Source of the DNA: Hyperoodon ampullatus | Taxonomy: Eukaryota > Chordata > Mammalia > Artiodactyla > Ziphiidae | NCBI GenBank assembly: GCA_949752795.1 | Contig: OX457074.1 | Coordinates: 31,419,980 to 31,483,979, forward strand | Direction of reading: 5' to 3' | DNA length: 64,000 nt | Shown: in pieces, positions 23,056 to 34,929 of the stretch | Layout: the number at the start of each line of letters is the position of its first letter | Numbering within the stretch: the stretch's first letter is position 1 | The notes under the pieces: generated by a model | Database searches by the model: none | Seen by the model: the letters and a program-made list of their open reading frames with translations, nothing else | Told to the model about the DNA's origin: nothing | Made by a program: the position numbers and the translations under genes

Positions 23056-24069
23056 CCCTCAGTCACAGCTCAGTACCACCTGTCAGTTCCCAAGTCGCCA
23101 AAGTACTGACACACCTGGAGACCACAAGGACTCTGCTGCAGAACCACCACGGGGGCTCCCTGCTGGTCACGGGTTCATCAGGAGACCCGCCCTCCTTGCC
23201 TCGAGGCCGAACCAGCCTCAGGGAGCCCGACATCCCCTGTTCACAGCTGAACTTATCCTAGTTGTGGCTTAGCTCTAAGCCAGCTTCCTTGAAGGCAAGG
23301 ACTGAGGGTTACTTTTTAAAAATCTCCCACAGTACCAGGCACAGCCATACAGGAGTAATATTTGCCAAATGAGCAAGTGAATTGCTGGCTTATGTATTAT
23401 TCCTTCCATTTTTCAAGTACTGAAAATGAGACTCAGAAAAGTACCTTAGCCAAGGGCTGCAGAGCCCACTGGCCACGGAGGATGGACTCAAACCCCAGCT
23501 CACACTCCACGCACCCAGTGTCCCGCCGCCGGGGCTGCAGGTAAAGCGCGCGCTGGCTGGAACCAGGCCTCCCGTAAGGACCATGGTCAGAGGCACACGC
23601 CTGGATTCGGCATCACTGCAGTACAGCCAACTGGACAGGTGTGTGTCTTAACATACGTTCCCACAAAGAATGAGCATTTGAGCTCAGTGGTATTTCTGCT
23701 CAAGTGAGAGCTTAAATATTTACAGGAACTTACCTCCTTTAATCAATAGTTGGCAGCTTTTCAGTGCTCTCCATGAATTAGGTTAAGTTTTCATTTCAAA
23801 TTCTTTCCCTCAACAATTACTTGATGGAGGGCTGCAGCAGCCATGGCATTGGGATTGGGAACACAGTGGGAACCAAACGGGCCAAACCTTCATGGCGCTT
23901 ACCGGGGGAGGCGAGCAGGAAACAGAGCAAGCGCACTAAATGCAGGTGGATAACCGAGCCACAAGGACTAGAGCTGGGGGCAGGCTCAGTCTGGACAGTG
24001 GCTGTTGGAGGAGAGGACACCAGACGGAGCACTGGGTGTGTATATATAATATATATAATATATATATAG

Positions 24070-24660
24070 GTCTCTGCTCCTAAAACCCCTGCAATTCCCT
24101 GGGTGATGGGAGTATCTTTTGTCCTGATAAGGCGACTCCAGGCGGGCTCCTGGATGGGGACTGGCCACCAGAAAGACCAGGCCATGATGAGAAGCTTCGC
24201 AGCACCCGCATGGCCAGCCCCAACTCCTCCAGAGAGGGGAGGGGGCTGGAAATGGGGTTAATGATCCATCGGGCCTCCAGGAAGAAGCCCCCATAACATC
24301 CCAGTAGCACGGGGTTTGGGGAGCGAACCAGGTGGGTGAACATTCCACACCGAGTGGGTGATGCACCCCAACTCCACGGGGACCCTCCCCGGCCTTGCCC
24401 CGTGCCTCTCTCTCTCCATCTGGCTGCTCATCTGTGTCCTCTGTCACATCCTTTAATAAACCAGCGAACGTAAGTGTCTCCCTGAGTTCTGTGAGCTGCT
24501 CTAGCAAATGCTCCAGTCCAGGGGGTTCCTGGGAGCCTCGGATTTGTAGACAAGCCGGACAGAAGCTGTGGGTCACCTGGGGACCCAATACTCGCAACGG
24601 CACCTGAAGTGGGTTGGGGGAGGCTGTCTGCTGGGACGGAACACTTGACCTGTGTGGTCT
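24070..24660 (+). mobile_element. LTR-like element, intron 1
   Basis: It has LTR features: 'cctttaataaaccagcgaac' (poly(A) signal region), a pyrimidine-rich 'tctctctctccatctggctg' before it, and a 3' part rich in short direct motifs. Family not determined, probably an ERVL-class solo LTR. A short (TA)n tract lies just to its left (24041-24068). Confidence 0.4.
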
Positions 24661-26129
24661 GTGCTAACTCTGGTTAGTGTCAGAACTGAGTTCAATTGTT
24701 AAGACACCAGCTGGTGTGGCAGGAGTGCTGGGTAAGGAAGTGTCTGGTGTCAGAAGTGCTGTGACTGGTAGTGGGGAGAGTAAAGGGGAGACACAGCAGA
24801 AAGAGCAGGTTTTCCTACACAAGTACAGACAGTATAATTTGCTAGACAAATATACCCAGTAAATAAATAGGCTAATAGTTCCCCAGTCACAGGGGTCCTC
24901 CTTAATCTCTGGGACAGCTACTGAAAAGACACCATCAGTAAACTTTAACCAGGAAATCCCTAACTGGGGCTTTTGAAGCAGCCGTTATTTTAACACACGA
25001 GCACAGCGTGATTAGAAATACGGCCGCTCCCACAAACCCAACAGTGAGTGCGGGGACTTAAATGCCACGAATGCTTCAGCAGCAGAAGCAGCACAGGCCA
25101 CCGTGCCGGGGCCTCATCCACGTTGTGCCAGACGTGGAGAGACGTGGGTGCTCTGGGCACCCTGCCCACGGCTCCTCCTAACTCAAGCCCGGATTCCCAC
25201 GTGCCCTCAGCAGGTGGCAAACCCACAGAAAAAGCACAAGAGACAAAACAGGCCCTCTGGTCCTAGAATCTCAAAGAAAAGCTTCTTTTAAATACTGACT
25301 ACTCAAGGTTAAAGAGGATTCAAAGGTGGCAAGCAACACAGAGCAGGTATTTCTCAACCACCAAGTAACTGAAGTCAGTTTGGAGCCCCATCTCCCCACC
25401 CTCCCCCCGGGGACAGTCAGATCTACAACCGTCCCTGAGAGGCACTCAGACCGGCTCTGCTCAGGAAGAAACTGCTCTCTGCTCTCCAGCTGTGGTCTCG
25501 CTCGTCTCACTCGGAGTCACCACCTGTGGCCCTCTGCCCTCTCTGCAATCCCTTCTCTTACCCAAGTTGCAAACTCGGAGTCCCAGGTCCCTCTCGACCC
25601 CGAGGAGGGTTCTCTGTGCGGCCGGCACCCCCTCCTAGGCGGGCAGTGCCCCCCTGCTCTCACTGAAACCCCGTGGGGGAGTTTTCCACCATGTATCCTG
25701 TTCCCACTCAGGTCAAGTCATCCCCCAAATGGAGTACTCAGTCCACACCCAACTTGAGTTCTAATTAAGCTTTTTTTTAAAACCACGAAGAAGCCTGAAT
25801 TCTTTATTCAAACGATAACTTCAAAGTTCTTTGACTCATTTCAATTAAATCAATACTATCTATTACAGATATAATCTATTATATGCTGGAGCATTCTAAA
25901 CTACAGTAAGAAAAGCAAAGATCCTGAATGTGATGGTTAGTTCATGTGCCAGCCTGTCAGGGCTGAGGGACACCCAGATAGCTGGCAAACAAGTGAGACA
26001 AAGATCCTGAGACTGCTTTTTTAGATCAGAGGGAAGATCATTTTTAACTGATACTATATTTAGGGAAGACATACCTACCATCTATTCTTTGAGTCTGGAG
26101 GTTGGCTGGAAAACAGTACACCTTGAACT

Positions 26130-26690
26130 TCTATCATCTTTTTTGAACTGTGATATAAGTGCACAGTTCAGTGGCATTAAATACACTCACACTGTCGTGC
26201 AGCCATCCCCATTGTCATCTCCAGGACGCTTCCATCTTCCCAAACTGAAACTCTGTCCCCATTAAACATACTCTGTTCCCTTCTCCTCCAGCCTGGGGTA
26301 AAAACTATTCTAGTTTCTATCTCTATGAATTTGACTATTTCAGGTACGTCATGTAAATGAAATCACACAATATGTCTCCTTTGTGTTTGGCTTAGTTCAC
26401 ATAGCATAACGTCATCAAAGTTCACGCATGTTGGAGCATGTGTCAGAATTTCCTTCCTTTTAAAGGCTGGGTAATAGTCCATCGTATGGATAGACTATGT
26501 TTTGTTTATCCATCGATCCATTGCTGATACCTGGGCTGCTCCCACCTCTTGGCTATCGTGAGTTAACACTGCTATGAACACGGGTGTACAAATATCAAGT
26601 CCCTGATTTCAATTCTTTTGGGTATAGGCCCAGAAGTGAAATTGCTGGATCATATAGTAATTCTATGTTTAATTCAAAATAAGCTTTTGG
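26130..26690 (-). mobile_element. L1 3'-end fragment, intron 1
   Basis: Antisense L1: 'gtgcagccatccccattgtc', 'catagcataacgtcatcaaa', 'gctgggtaatagtccatcgt' and 'gaaattgctggatcatatag'. Diverged. Confidence 0.75.
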
Positions 26691-26719
26691 TATTTAGGAG
26701 CTTTACTTCACTACTATTA

Positions 26720-27160
26720 GCCTACAATGGATTCATTCATTCCTTCAACAAATATTTATTGAGTGACTCCTATATCCCAGGCACTGAGCTAGGCGCTAAG
26801 AATACTAGGGTCAGCAAGACAGAGGCCCTGCTTTTATGAAAAGCAGGCTCTAAAAAAGTAAACAAGAAATACAGGGGATGACTTCAGGGGGTGATGACTG
26901 ACTGTTATGAGGGCAATAAATGGGTGGCGGGCTTCTGTAGACCGGCCGTGGAAGGTGTCTGAGCTAAGATCTGAACGGCAGAAAGGAGCCAAGCTTATGA
27001 GATGGGGGGAAAGAGCCATCACCAAGAGCAAAGGCCCTACAATGGGAAGAGGTTTCACTTGCTGAGGGGCAGAAATCAGGAACAAAACAGAGACACAGGA
27101 GATGAGATCTGAGGGCCCAAAGGCCAGAGCTGGGATGGGAGAACAGAGTCTCACCTTGAC
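26720..27160. repeat. Ancient LINE (L2-like) remnant, intron 1
   Basis: 'attcattccttcaacaaata', 'tattgagtgactcctatatc', 'ggcactgagctaggcgctaa' and 'agcaaaggccctacaatggg' follow the order typical of old L2-type repeats in mammals. Confidence 0.45.
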
Positions 27161-27738
27161 AGTACAGAGCTGACAAGTTATTTCCCAGTGCACCTGTTTG
27201 AGAAATAACTGTCTGAAACTAACAACTAGCGAAACCCAACTGGAGAGGATCCAGGTTCCTTATGGAAGAGCAGGTGGACATCTCACGGGCTGGACCCCTC
27301 CCATTCTCCATTTCCCAACGGTGAAGACCACACCCGGGGGAGCTGTGCTGAACTCACTGCAGAGGCAGCCTGTGGGGTTCAAGCCCCGCCCCCAGTTCCT
27401 AATGTGCAGCCCCAGGTGCTGACACCTGTTTGTCGGTCCCCTCATATATGACTCAGGGACGACAGTTCTGAGTTAATAGGGAGTTAAATGAGGTACCAGA
27501 CACAGAGCACTCAGACAGGGCCAGGCAGAGTAACTACTCAAAAATCAGCAGCTACTATTGTTATGAAAGACACCTGGGGATCTTAGAGCCATGTTACTAC
27601 CACTCAGTAACCCCAGCCGAGCACCCCAGGAAAACACAACTCACTGCAGCGGTTACTATGTTACACTGTTGGTGCTTCCACTGGAGAAATGTCACTCACC
27701 TCTGGCAAGATCCTCACCTCAACCCCAGGGAAACAGTG

Positions 27739-28690
27739 CCGGAGTCCAACTCCAGCGAGTCCAGGGATACCTGAGGGATGGATAGCGTCGGCGAAGGAAA
27801 TAAATCTATTACACTTCTTAAAGTATCAGCATTGCATGTTTCTCTCTCTCATCCTCTCCTTTATTGTTTACAATCACAGGTTTATATATTACAGTTGATT
27901 ACATTACCAGGTACGTGGCCAAACAATCTTAGCACAATCAAATCTCAAAATATTCTAAAGATTTTTTAAAAAAATATCCCCTAGTTTCTAGATGTCCTAT
28001 TAAAATATTTCCCCAAGTTCCCATTAATCACAGGTTATTTCTTAGTAACCAAGCCAAGCAGTTATATGATTATTTTAATTGTAAAAGTTGGAGCTACTTG
28101 TTCCTATTTCTCTTCTTGCATGGGCAAACTTTTACAATGGTTCCACGAAAATATTTACAATATACCCTGCATGCTCTTTCTCGTTGTTTCCTTCAACTGA
28201 GACAGTGTTTTTCTTCCTATCCTAGCAACCAATTCTGCTCTAGTCATCTGCTTTTTTATAATTAATCTTCCTTTATAATAGAACCATAAATTTCCTATGT
28301 CATCAGGAACTCCGGCCCATGGCCATAACTCCATACTAGAGGGTGTTTTTCATAAAAACATCCCCTTAGTTCCAGGCTCTTAATTCTTTACCTATTTCCC
28401 CGGGGCTTTAGTGGGTACTTCCCATTCTGTGGTAGTTTCAGGAGGGGGAGTCCTAGAGGAATTTTTCTTTCACGTGGAGCAACATCCCCCCAAAATTGCC
28501 CCATATGTAAATTTATTATCATAAAACATAACAACAGAGCTGTAGTCCACCTTCCTGGCATGGCGCTGCCTTGCAGTTTCGCCTTCCGTTGCTTCATGAC
28601 TTTGTCATGGTGCAATGGCTCCAGGATGGCTTCCAACAAAACAGTCCAAGTACGTGAATTCACTTGCCAAGGTTACCAGCCTCTCCATGC
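27739..28690 (-). mobile_element. ERV2/ERVK-like remnant (LTR end plus env-like start), intron 1
   Basis: Read on the minus strand, the left end has an LTR R-U5 character: AATAAA followed by an LTR-like U5 finishing '...ctccggca' at about 27739. Further right, a 91-residue open frame (28388-28663) has a basic start followed by a hydrophobic signal-like stretch, resembling the beginning of a betaretroviral envelope. It then breaks off. It is AT-rich and clearly incomplete, with the same orientation as SHMT1. Element boundaries and class are inferred from pattern only. Confidence 0.45.
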
Positions 28691-29009
28691 CCCCAGATCT
28701 TCCCTGGGCCTTTGTCACACAAGTGGGACCAGCCAGGAGTCTCCTGAGGGAACAACCATCTGTCCGTGTTCCCTACTTTATAAAGGAGGAAACAGGTTCA
28801 GAAGCTAAGTGGCTTATAATAGTGAGAGTCAGAATCAACTCTTTTCCGTGACACTGCACTAAATAAAAGCACAATCGCCCACGTCCACTGCATGTTCCTT
28901 TAAGTAAAAAAATTATGAGTCCATAAGAACCTGAACTGGTGTTTCCAGTCCGCCAACTCTGCCCGACTGAAGCGCATGTTTGTGCCAGCCTAAGCTGACC
29001 AAGGGTCGC

Positions 29010-29880
29010 TTAACTTCCTGGACCTCGACGCGCAGGGCCCCGGGCCAAGAACCCCACAGGGCAGCGCTTGTCTCCTAGGCCGGGATGAGGAATGGGGAAG
29101 CCAGGCGCAGGCCCGCCCCGTAAGGCGACCGCACGTGCAGCGGCACCGCGCGGGCTACGCCATTGTGCAGGCTGCAGGACGGCTCCCAGGCCCGCCGCCC
29201 TCTCCGAGCCTCCCCTTCCCCGCCTGTGAAATGGGCTACAGGACAGCACTCGGCTGCAGCCCCGCCGTGAGGATACTGTGGCGAGGTGACGCGCTGCACT
29301 GAAACCTAAACTGCTCCACGAGCAACGCGGCCGCCAGCACGGGAAGCGAGCCTTCGCAGCTGCGGCCGAGGCCACCGCCCCACCCCCCCCCCCACGCACG
29401 GGTCTCGACCCGGGGCCGCGCGCGCGCACTGCCGCCGGGCCTCTCACTCCAGGCACCAGCAAGGCGCTCCGCACTCACCCGACCCCGCTTCTCGGAGCCG
29501 CGGTTAAGTGCAGCCTGGGACACCGCGCCCCTCGCTGCGGCTGGCGACACTGGAGTCCAGACCCACAGTCCCGCGCCCGCCGCCACGTGATCCGCGCGTT
29601 AGGCAGGCACCAGAACCTGGCGCGCACCGCCCCGGCCCGGCCCCGCCCCAGGAACGCCCAATCAGAGCGCGCATCCCGGCGAGCCCTGCCCCCGAGGCGT
29701 CCAGTCAGAGCGCGAAACCGGGCGAGCCCCGCCCCCGGAGGCGCCCGCGCTATTGGCTGCAGCGGGCTGGGCCCCGCCCAGCACGGTGGCGAGGTGCCCC
29801 TGCTCACCTGGGCCAGGGGACATGGTGCCATCCGCCCGGGCTGCGGGCTAGGGGCGGGGGATTTCCGAGAAGACGGAGGA
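29010..29880 (-). promoter_or_regulatory. SHMT1: CpG island promoter of SHMT1
   Basis: A dense CpG, GC-rich block, in sharp contrast with the AT-rich flanks. It contains GC boxes (29641-29650 and 29727-29736), CCAAT on the plus strand (29658-29662) and CCAAT on the minus strand (ATTGG at 29752-29756). There is no TATA box at a fitting place. The minus-strand donor at 29473 lies inside it. This is a typical housekeeping promoter. The large open frames in it are a GC effect. Confidence 0.8.
29479..29600 (-). other. SHMT1: Probable non-coding exon 1 of SHMT1
   Basis: Inside the CpG island, a strong donor GTGAGT on the minus strand (29473-29478) follows a GC-rich stretch. An untranslated first exon spliced to exon 2 is the usual SHMT1 arrangement. 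The upper limit (transcription start) is a guess placed below the CCAAT and GC boxes. Confidence 0.5.
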
Positions 29881-29944
29881 TTAGGGGTGAATTCTGTTGC
29901 TATACTTAACTTCTGCATTGTCCTACTTACAGGTTAGCACAGTG

Positions 29945-30175
29945 GTCATTTAAATAGGACAAACTTGGGTTCCAACTCCGACACTATTACTCTGCACATA
30001 CAGAATCCTAGACCAGTCACTTCACTTATTGAGTTTCATACTTCTCATCTTTTAATTGGAGATAATTATATCTGCCTGGCAGGGCTGTGGGGCGGACTCA
30101 TAATAGACATATCTAAAACACTTGACATTGTGCCTGACACACAGTAAGGGCTCAATAATATAAACCATTGTTAAG
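29945..30175 (+). repeat. MIR-like SINE upstream of SHMT1
   Basis: 'gggttccaactccgacacta', 'agaccagtcacttcacttat', 'tctgcctggcagggctgtgg' and 'gcctgacacacagtaagggc' follow the full MIR order. Confidence 0.65.
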
Positions 30176-30219
30176 AATTAAAAAACCGAGGGCCTGCACG
30201 ATATAGGGAAAGAGCTGAC

Positions 30220-30730
30220 AAAAGTTCTCTCCCTGACAGAAGCCTGACTTTTGGACTTTCCTGTTTGTCTCTGTGTTGTCGGATTTAATTAAGCAAGAAT
30301 CCTGCTAAGTCAGTTTAGACAGAACCCTACCCCCCACCCCAATCTCCCTATCTGATTGGATCCTCATCCTCTACGATCCTCGGTGATGTCTGATCACCCA
30401 GGCCTGGTCAGTTTAGCCAGAAACATCAAGTTTCTGACATCACATCAGAAACTTGATGTGATGTCAGAAACCCTGACCACCCCCCTGATGTTTCCTCTTA
30501 GTAATTTTCCATCCACCAACCTCACCATGTTCCTTGGCTATAAATTTCCACTGCTCCTGCTGTGTTCAGAGTTGAGCCCAATCTCTATCCCCAACTGCAA
30601 GATGCCATGGCAGTGGTCCCTACACCTACTGAAATATCCCTGCCCCCTTGAATAAAATCTGCCTTACTGTGTCATTGAATATTTTTTTCTTTAGCAGCTC
30701 CTGATCTTTCAGTTCTCAACGTACCTACAA
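30220..30730 (+). mobile_element. Solo LTR with TATA and poly(A) signals
   Basis: TATA-like 'gctataaatttcc' near 30538, poly(A) signal 'gaataaaat' near 30651, and a 3' part ending 'cagttctcaacg'. The spacing fits U3-R-U5. It contains an 18-bp perfect inverted repeat (30430-30471). I saw no internal retroviral sequence attached. Exact ends and class uncertain. Confidence 0.55.
30430..30471. repeat. Perfect 18-bp inverted repeat (hairpin) in LTR
   Basis: 'gtttctgacatcacatca' (30430-30447) and its exact reverse complement (30454-30471) are separated by 6 bases. A second, overlapping 14-bp pair is formed by 30424-30437 and 30445-30458. Confidence 0.95.
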
Positions 30731-30916
30731 CACTTTACCTCTTATAATGTCAAGCAACTTCCAAAATGTTGCAACAAATGTCGCTGATGTCACAGTGAAA
30801 GGATTCAAAGCTGATTCGGAAAAGTCCAGGGAAAGACAATGAGAGAGTAGGGATCCATAACAATTCAGAGAGGAGGCACTGTTATTTCCAGGAGTCATGC
30901 ACTGCAATGCATATAA

Positions 30917-31142
30917 AGTTAATCCTTGAACAACTTGGGGATTGGGGGCCCCCATGCCTGCAAAGTCAAAAATCCACTTACAACTTTAAGATCAGCCCTC
31001 TGTGTCCGTGGTTCCACATCCAAGGATTCAACCAACAATTGATCATGTAGTACTGTAGTAAGTATTTATAGAGAAAAAAAAAAAAACTCTCGTACCAGTC
31101 GACCCGCACAGTTCAAACTCATCCTCCTCGAGGATCAACTGT
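30917..31142. mobile_element. Tigger-like non-autonomous DNA transposon (MITE)
   Basis: Left end 'agttaatccttgaacaact' and right end (reverse complement) 'agttgatcctcgaggagga' form imperfect terminal inverted repeats. The interior 'ctgtgtccgtggttccacat' and 'aaggattcaaccaac' resemble known Tigger/MER elements. Confidence 0.6.
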
Positions 31143-31472
31143 AGCGAGAATGATTTTGTTAAATGCTTTTTTGCCTAGTGACTCCCTTCCTTCCCCTAGT
31201 TCCCCTGCCCTCCACTCTCCCCCCTTCCCCCATGGATTTTTGGAATTTAGAGCATCAAGCAGGAAGTAGATTGTAAAGATAAATACAAATTTAAAATAAA
31301 AGGCTTAATTTCCTCAGGTTAAATAAGAGATTTCCCTCCCCTCCATTTTCTTTGAGCATTTACTTTAGAAAACTTGTAAGTGCTTTCTCTTCTTTGAAAC
31401 AAAGCAGGACCCTGCAGGACCTTCAACGGGACAGACACCCCACCCCCACCCCCGTGTCCCCTGCTTCTTGTT

Positions 31473-32028
31473 TGTAGAAAGGCTTTAGCCTCCTAAGCTT
31501 TCCCAAGTTCCAAAAAGCAAATTTAATCAGAGAAGTGAGAAAATGCAGAAACAAAGGAAAGCAGTCAAGCAAGATAAAATAATAATAGTTTATCCATAAA
31601 CAAATTAAGAACCTTTAGTTCCTCCTCAAGGGCTACAGATAACATCCTGAGCAGTATCCTTGAGCTGTTTTGCAGAAACTAAAACCCCCACCAGGTGGAA
31701 GAAGTTAGCTGCATGCTGCCCACCAGCACGTAGACCCCAGACCAGTTAGAGCCAAAAAATTGATAATTGAGATTCCCAAAACACTACCCTGTTACCTCAC
31801 CACCAACCAATCAGAAGAATGGTCATGAGCTGATCACACACCCTTGAACCCTCACCCCTAATACTGTCTTTGAAAACCATTGGGGAGTTTGGGTCTTTTG
31901 AGCATGAGCTGCCATTCTCCTTACTTGGCCCTGCGGTAAATGCTATACTTTATTTCACCACAACCCTGTGTCAGTAGGTTGGCTTTGCTGTGCATCAGGT
32001 GAGCAGATGCAAGTTCAGTTTGGTAACA
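31473..32028 (+). mobile_element. Solo LTR, TG...CA bounded (MER21-like)
   Basis: Runs from 'tgtagaaaggctttagcctc' to 'ttcagtttggtaaca'. 'cctcaccaccaaccaatcag' and the R-region 'ctgccattctccttacttgg' resemble old ERV LTRs. No TSD seen. No attached internal region. Confidence 0.55.
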
Positions 32029-32252
32029 TCTCTTTGAAATGTATATAAATCCTTTTGAAGACTAGATAGGTCTTTTGTCAAATTTATGACCCAGGAATGT
32101 CGTTCTCAAGAACCTGGGAGCCATCTCTTTGAAACGGAAACGTGAAGGATCCAGCACAGCTATTTCCAAGTGACTGTGGGTGGGTAGGAGCCTCCTTCTA
32201 AGTTGCAAAACTACCTCCTGTCATAAAGATAGGAGAAGTTTGTTGTTCCTCC

Positions 32253-32803
32253 TGAAACAGGAATGAAGGAGCAGAGCAAAACCATCAAAAGAATGACACA
32301 GCCTTTGAGGATACAATAAAAACTGGTTAGAACCAATGAGGCCCAAGATAGTGGAAGATTCAACTTCCAGTAGACCGTGAGCCTCATTATATGCTCACTG
32401 TAATGCATTAGCATCTAAATGACACACCACAGGCACCAAGACAGTTCGAAGGCTGACCATAAAAGACCAAAAAGTGGGCAGTGGCCCCATTCCTGGAAAT
32501 CCCTGCCCCTTCTCCAAAATACTTGGGATAATCCTCCTACTTGTTAGCCTATGATATTACCCAGCCCAGAAAAAGTAAAACTCCACACCCCAGTGCTGCT
32601 CTCACCTGAAAGGGACTGCATTCTGCCTGAGGAATGTGTGCATATCTCTCTAAACAAACTCACTTCTACTTTACTATGGCTCGCCCTTAAATTCTTTCCT
32701 GTGTGAAGCCAAGGACCCTCACTTGCTGGTCTGTCCCGTCCCAGGAACTCGCTGCGAGACCTGAGACATGACTATCCTCTCACTCCCCCATTCTCCTGCA
32801 ACA
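32253..32803 (+). repeat. 5' LTR of ERV copy 1
   Basis: It matches the 3' LTR from 'gaatgacacagcctttgagg' through 'cttgttagcctatg' and 'tactatggctc'. It ends 'ctcctgcaaca', 7 bases before the primer-binding site. The left end is approximate. Confidence 0.75.
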
Positions 32804-32810
32804 TCTTTTG

Positions 32811-32829
32811 TGGCGACCACAAAAGGGAC
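32811..32829 (+). other. Primer-binding site, tRNA-Arg type
   Basis: 'tggcgaccac' followed by 'aaaagggac' is complementary to the 3' end of tRNA-Arg(UCG) (CCA included), apart from one substitution and one extra A. Its place just after the LTR supports this. Confidence 0.7.
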
Positions 32830-33109
32830 GACAAAGGGCATAGTCTTGATCCGCCTACTGAGCTATGGCTCCCCTCTGCGGAGGGTGGCCGGGACTTGTC
32901 CCTTAGGCGGCGGCTGACGCTGCCTGCGAGATTGGGCAGAGAGCAGCTCTCTGGCCCTGAAGGAGCCTGCCAGGCCCAGGGCTTTTCTCCCCTCAGTCTC
33001 TCTCATTCTCCCCATCACTCTATCTCTTTGGACCCGAGATGATCCACAGGGACCACCACTTGGACTTCCAAATTAAGACCGTGGCGAGCCATTGGCAACT
33101 TGATTGGGT

Positions 33110-34380
33110 GAGTTTCCCGTCCGCAGCTCTTCAAGCCCGATTCCGCCTCCTGACTCGTTCTTAGTCTCAGCCTGGTTCCAGAATGCCAGAACTGCATCAG
33201 GGGGCCCAAATGGGGCACTACAGGAGCCTCCAGCTAGATGTGTGGCTCGGCCCTCCCTGGGTGCCGCTCAGGGCTCACGGCCTCACTGCACCCCTGGTCA
33301 CACATGGCGGTCTCGGACTTTATCAACTCCTGAGCAGAGGTAGTGGTGGAGCTCCTTTCTCAGTGGGCCGACGAGTCTCTGGCCTGGGAAGTGTCCTGGC
33401 TGTACACCTTCCCTCCTGTCCCAGATTTCTCTTATATCCTCCTTTTCTCATCCCCTCCTGATTTCTTAGACTGTCTACAGGTCCTGGAGCCTCCTTGCCA
33501 GGCTTTGCCAGCAGGTGGAGTGTTACCTCTGCTTTACTTCTGTGAAGAGGTGCCCCTCCTCAACAGCACAAAGACCATATCCTGAGGGGAGCTTTTGCCT
33601 TGCATTGTTATCACTACAGCTCCAGCCCTACCCTTCAGCTCTATTTGTTTCTCTTTTTCTTTCTCAGAAAGATTTCAGGTGCCCACAGGGACCTCACTGT
33701 TGTCTTTGCCAAACAGACCCTTTCTCATGGCCTGACAGCCACAAGCCCAGTTTCCCCTGCTTAATTAAACACCTCTTTTGCCGTGATCCCCTACCCTGGA
33801 GTTGGGGGCCATCATGGATCAAGTCAGTTATACTATCTCCTACACTGCCATCAGGATTTATCTCTGTGACACTCCCTTGAGGAGCTCCATCCACTAGAGT
33901 CTCTGGCAGCATACTCCCTTCTTACATTTTTGGGATATCAGGGCCAACAAGAAAAGGCACAGTTATTGGCTGCAGCCCTAGCCCCTGCACCACCTCAGGG
34001 TTACCCTCCCTTGAGAAAGCCCATGGCAGGCACAGGATCCAGGAAGTCTGGATCTGAGCCACGGCCCTGCCAAGAAGGGATCTGTTTGAAGTTCAGCCAG
34101 GAAGATGAATGTCACCCATGAGAAAGAGGGCCAGCAGTACCCTGTCCAAAATGTAAACACAAGGACCACTGGAAGTGGGGCTGCCCTCAGTCCTAAAGGC
34201 GACTCAGGGCTCCCACACCAACGAAGGCTGACAGGACCAAAGACTGATGGGGCCTGGGACCCTCAATGGCTCCCAAAGGACTCCTGGTCATGTCTCCGGA
34301 GGAGCTTCGGGCAGCCCTTGACGTGGCCAGTACGAGAGTTATTTTCTTATTAGATACGGGGGCTGCCCACTCTGTGCTGA
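33110..34380 (+). pseudogene. ERV copy 1 gag/protease remnant
   Basis: Broken frames. Near 34135 one frame shows a CCHC zinc knuckle (C-x2-C-x4-H-x4-C, CPKCKHKDHWKWGC) of a nucleocapsid, and near 34345-34380 the aspartic protease motif LLDTGAAHSVL. Stop codons separate them from the upstream matrix/capsid-like remnant. Non-functional. Confidence 0.65.
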
Positions 34381-34929
34381 CCGATTTCCCTTGACCCTTG
34401 TACAATCCTGTATGATAACGGGGGTTTATGGATGGCCCAAACCAAGCGACTCAGTACACACACACCCCGCCCCCCCCCCCCAGCTGCTTGCTAGGAAATT
34501 TTACCCTTGCACATCAGTTTCTGCTCATGTCTGAGTGCCCCATCCCCTGCTGTGAAGGGACTTGCTCACTAAATTCCAGACAGTACTCCAAACTTGGAGA
34601 CCCTCACAGAGAAGGCACCCAGGCATGGGAACCTGCCTCAGTCTCAAGCTAGAGGAGGTCTCCATTCCACCCCATATTGTATCTCAACTGAACCTCACTG
34701 TCTGGGACACTGAGGTCCTGGCAAAGCTACTAATGTGCCCCCAGTTCATATCTCGTTAAAACCCAATGCTGATTACCCGTGGAAGAGACAGGGTCCCTTG
34801 AGGCCCAAGGCTCAACAGGTATCCAACTTTTAATAACCAAGTTCTTAAAATATGGGCTGTTCCGACCCTGCTGATCTCTGTGTAATACCCCCATTCTGCC
34901 CATAAGAAACAGAGTGGAGAATACAGGTT

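Larger units (their letters stand above)
6240..29600 (-). other. SHMT1: SHMT1 gene, complete: cytosolic serine hydroxymethyltransferase (gene span)
   Basis: SHMT1 is a cytosolic PLP enzyme that converts serine and tetrahydrofolate to glycine and 5,10-methylene-tetrahydrofolate. It feeds thymidylate synthesis and the methyl cycle, and part of it enters the nucleus with the thymidylate complex. Eleven coding exons (2-12) were delimited by GT-AG junctions in compatible phase. They total 1455 nt, giving 484 residues plus stop, against 483 residues in human. Key family residues fall at the human positions: E75, Y82/Y83, H148, S203, D228, H231, the PLP Schiff-base lysine K257 (in TTTHKTLRG) and R402 (SGLRLG), which binds the substrate carboxylate. 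There are no in-frame stops or frameshifts, so the gene looks functional. Introns 1, 2, 3, 5 and 7 carry the repeats listed separately. Transcript ends are inferred from a CpG island and a poly(A) signal. Confidence 0.95.

Noticed and set aside
29475..29918. 147-codon frame and others in the CpG island
   Set aside because: GC-rich DNA has few stop codons. The frames overlap on both strands and the region has promoter features.
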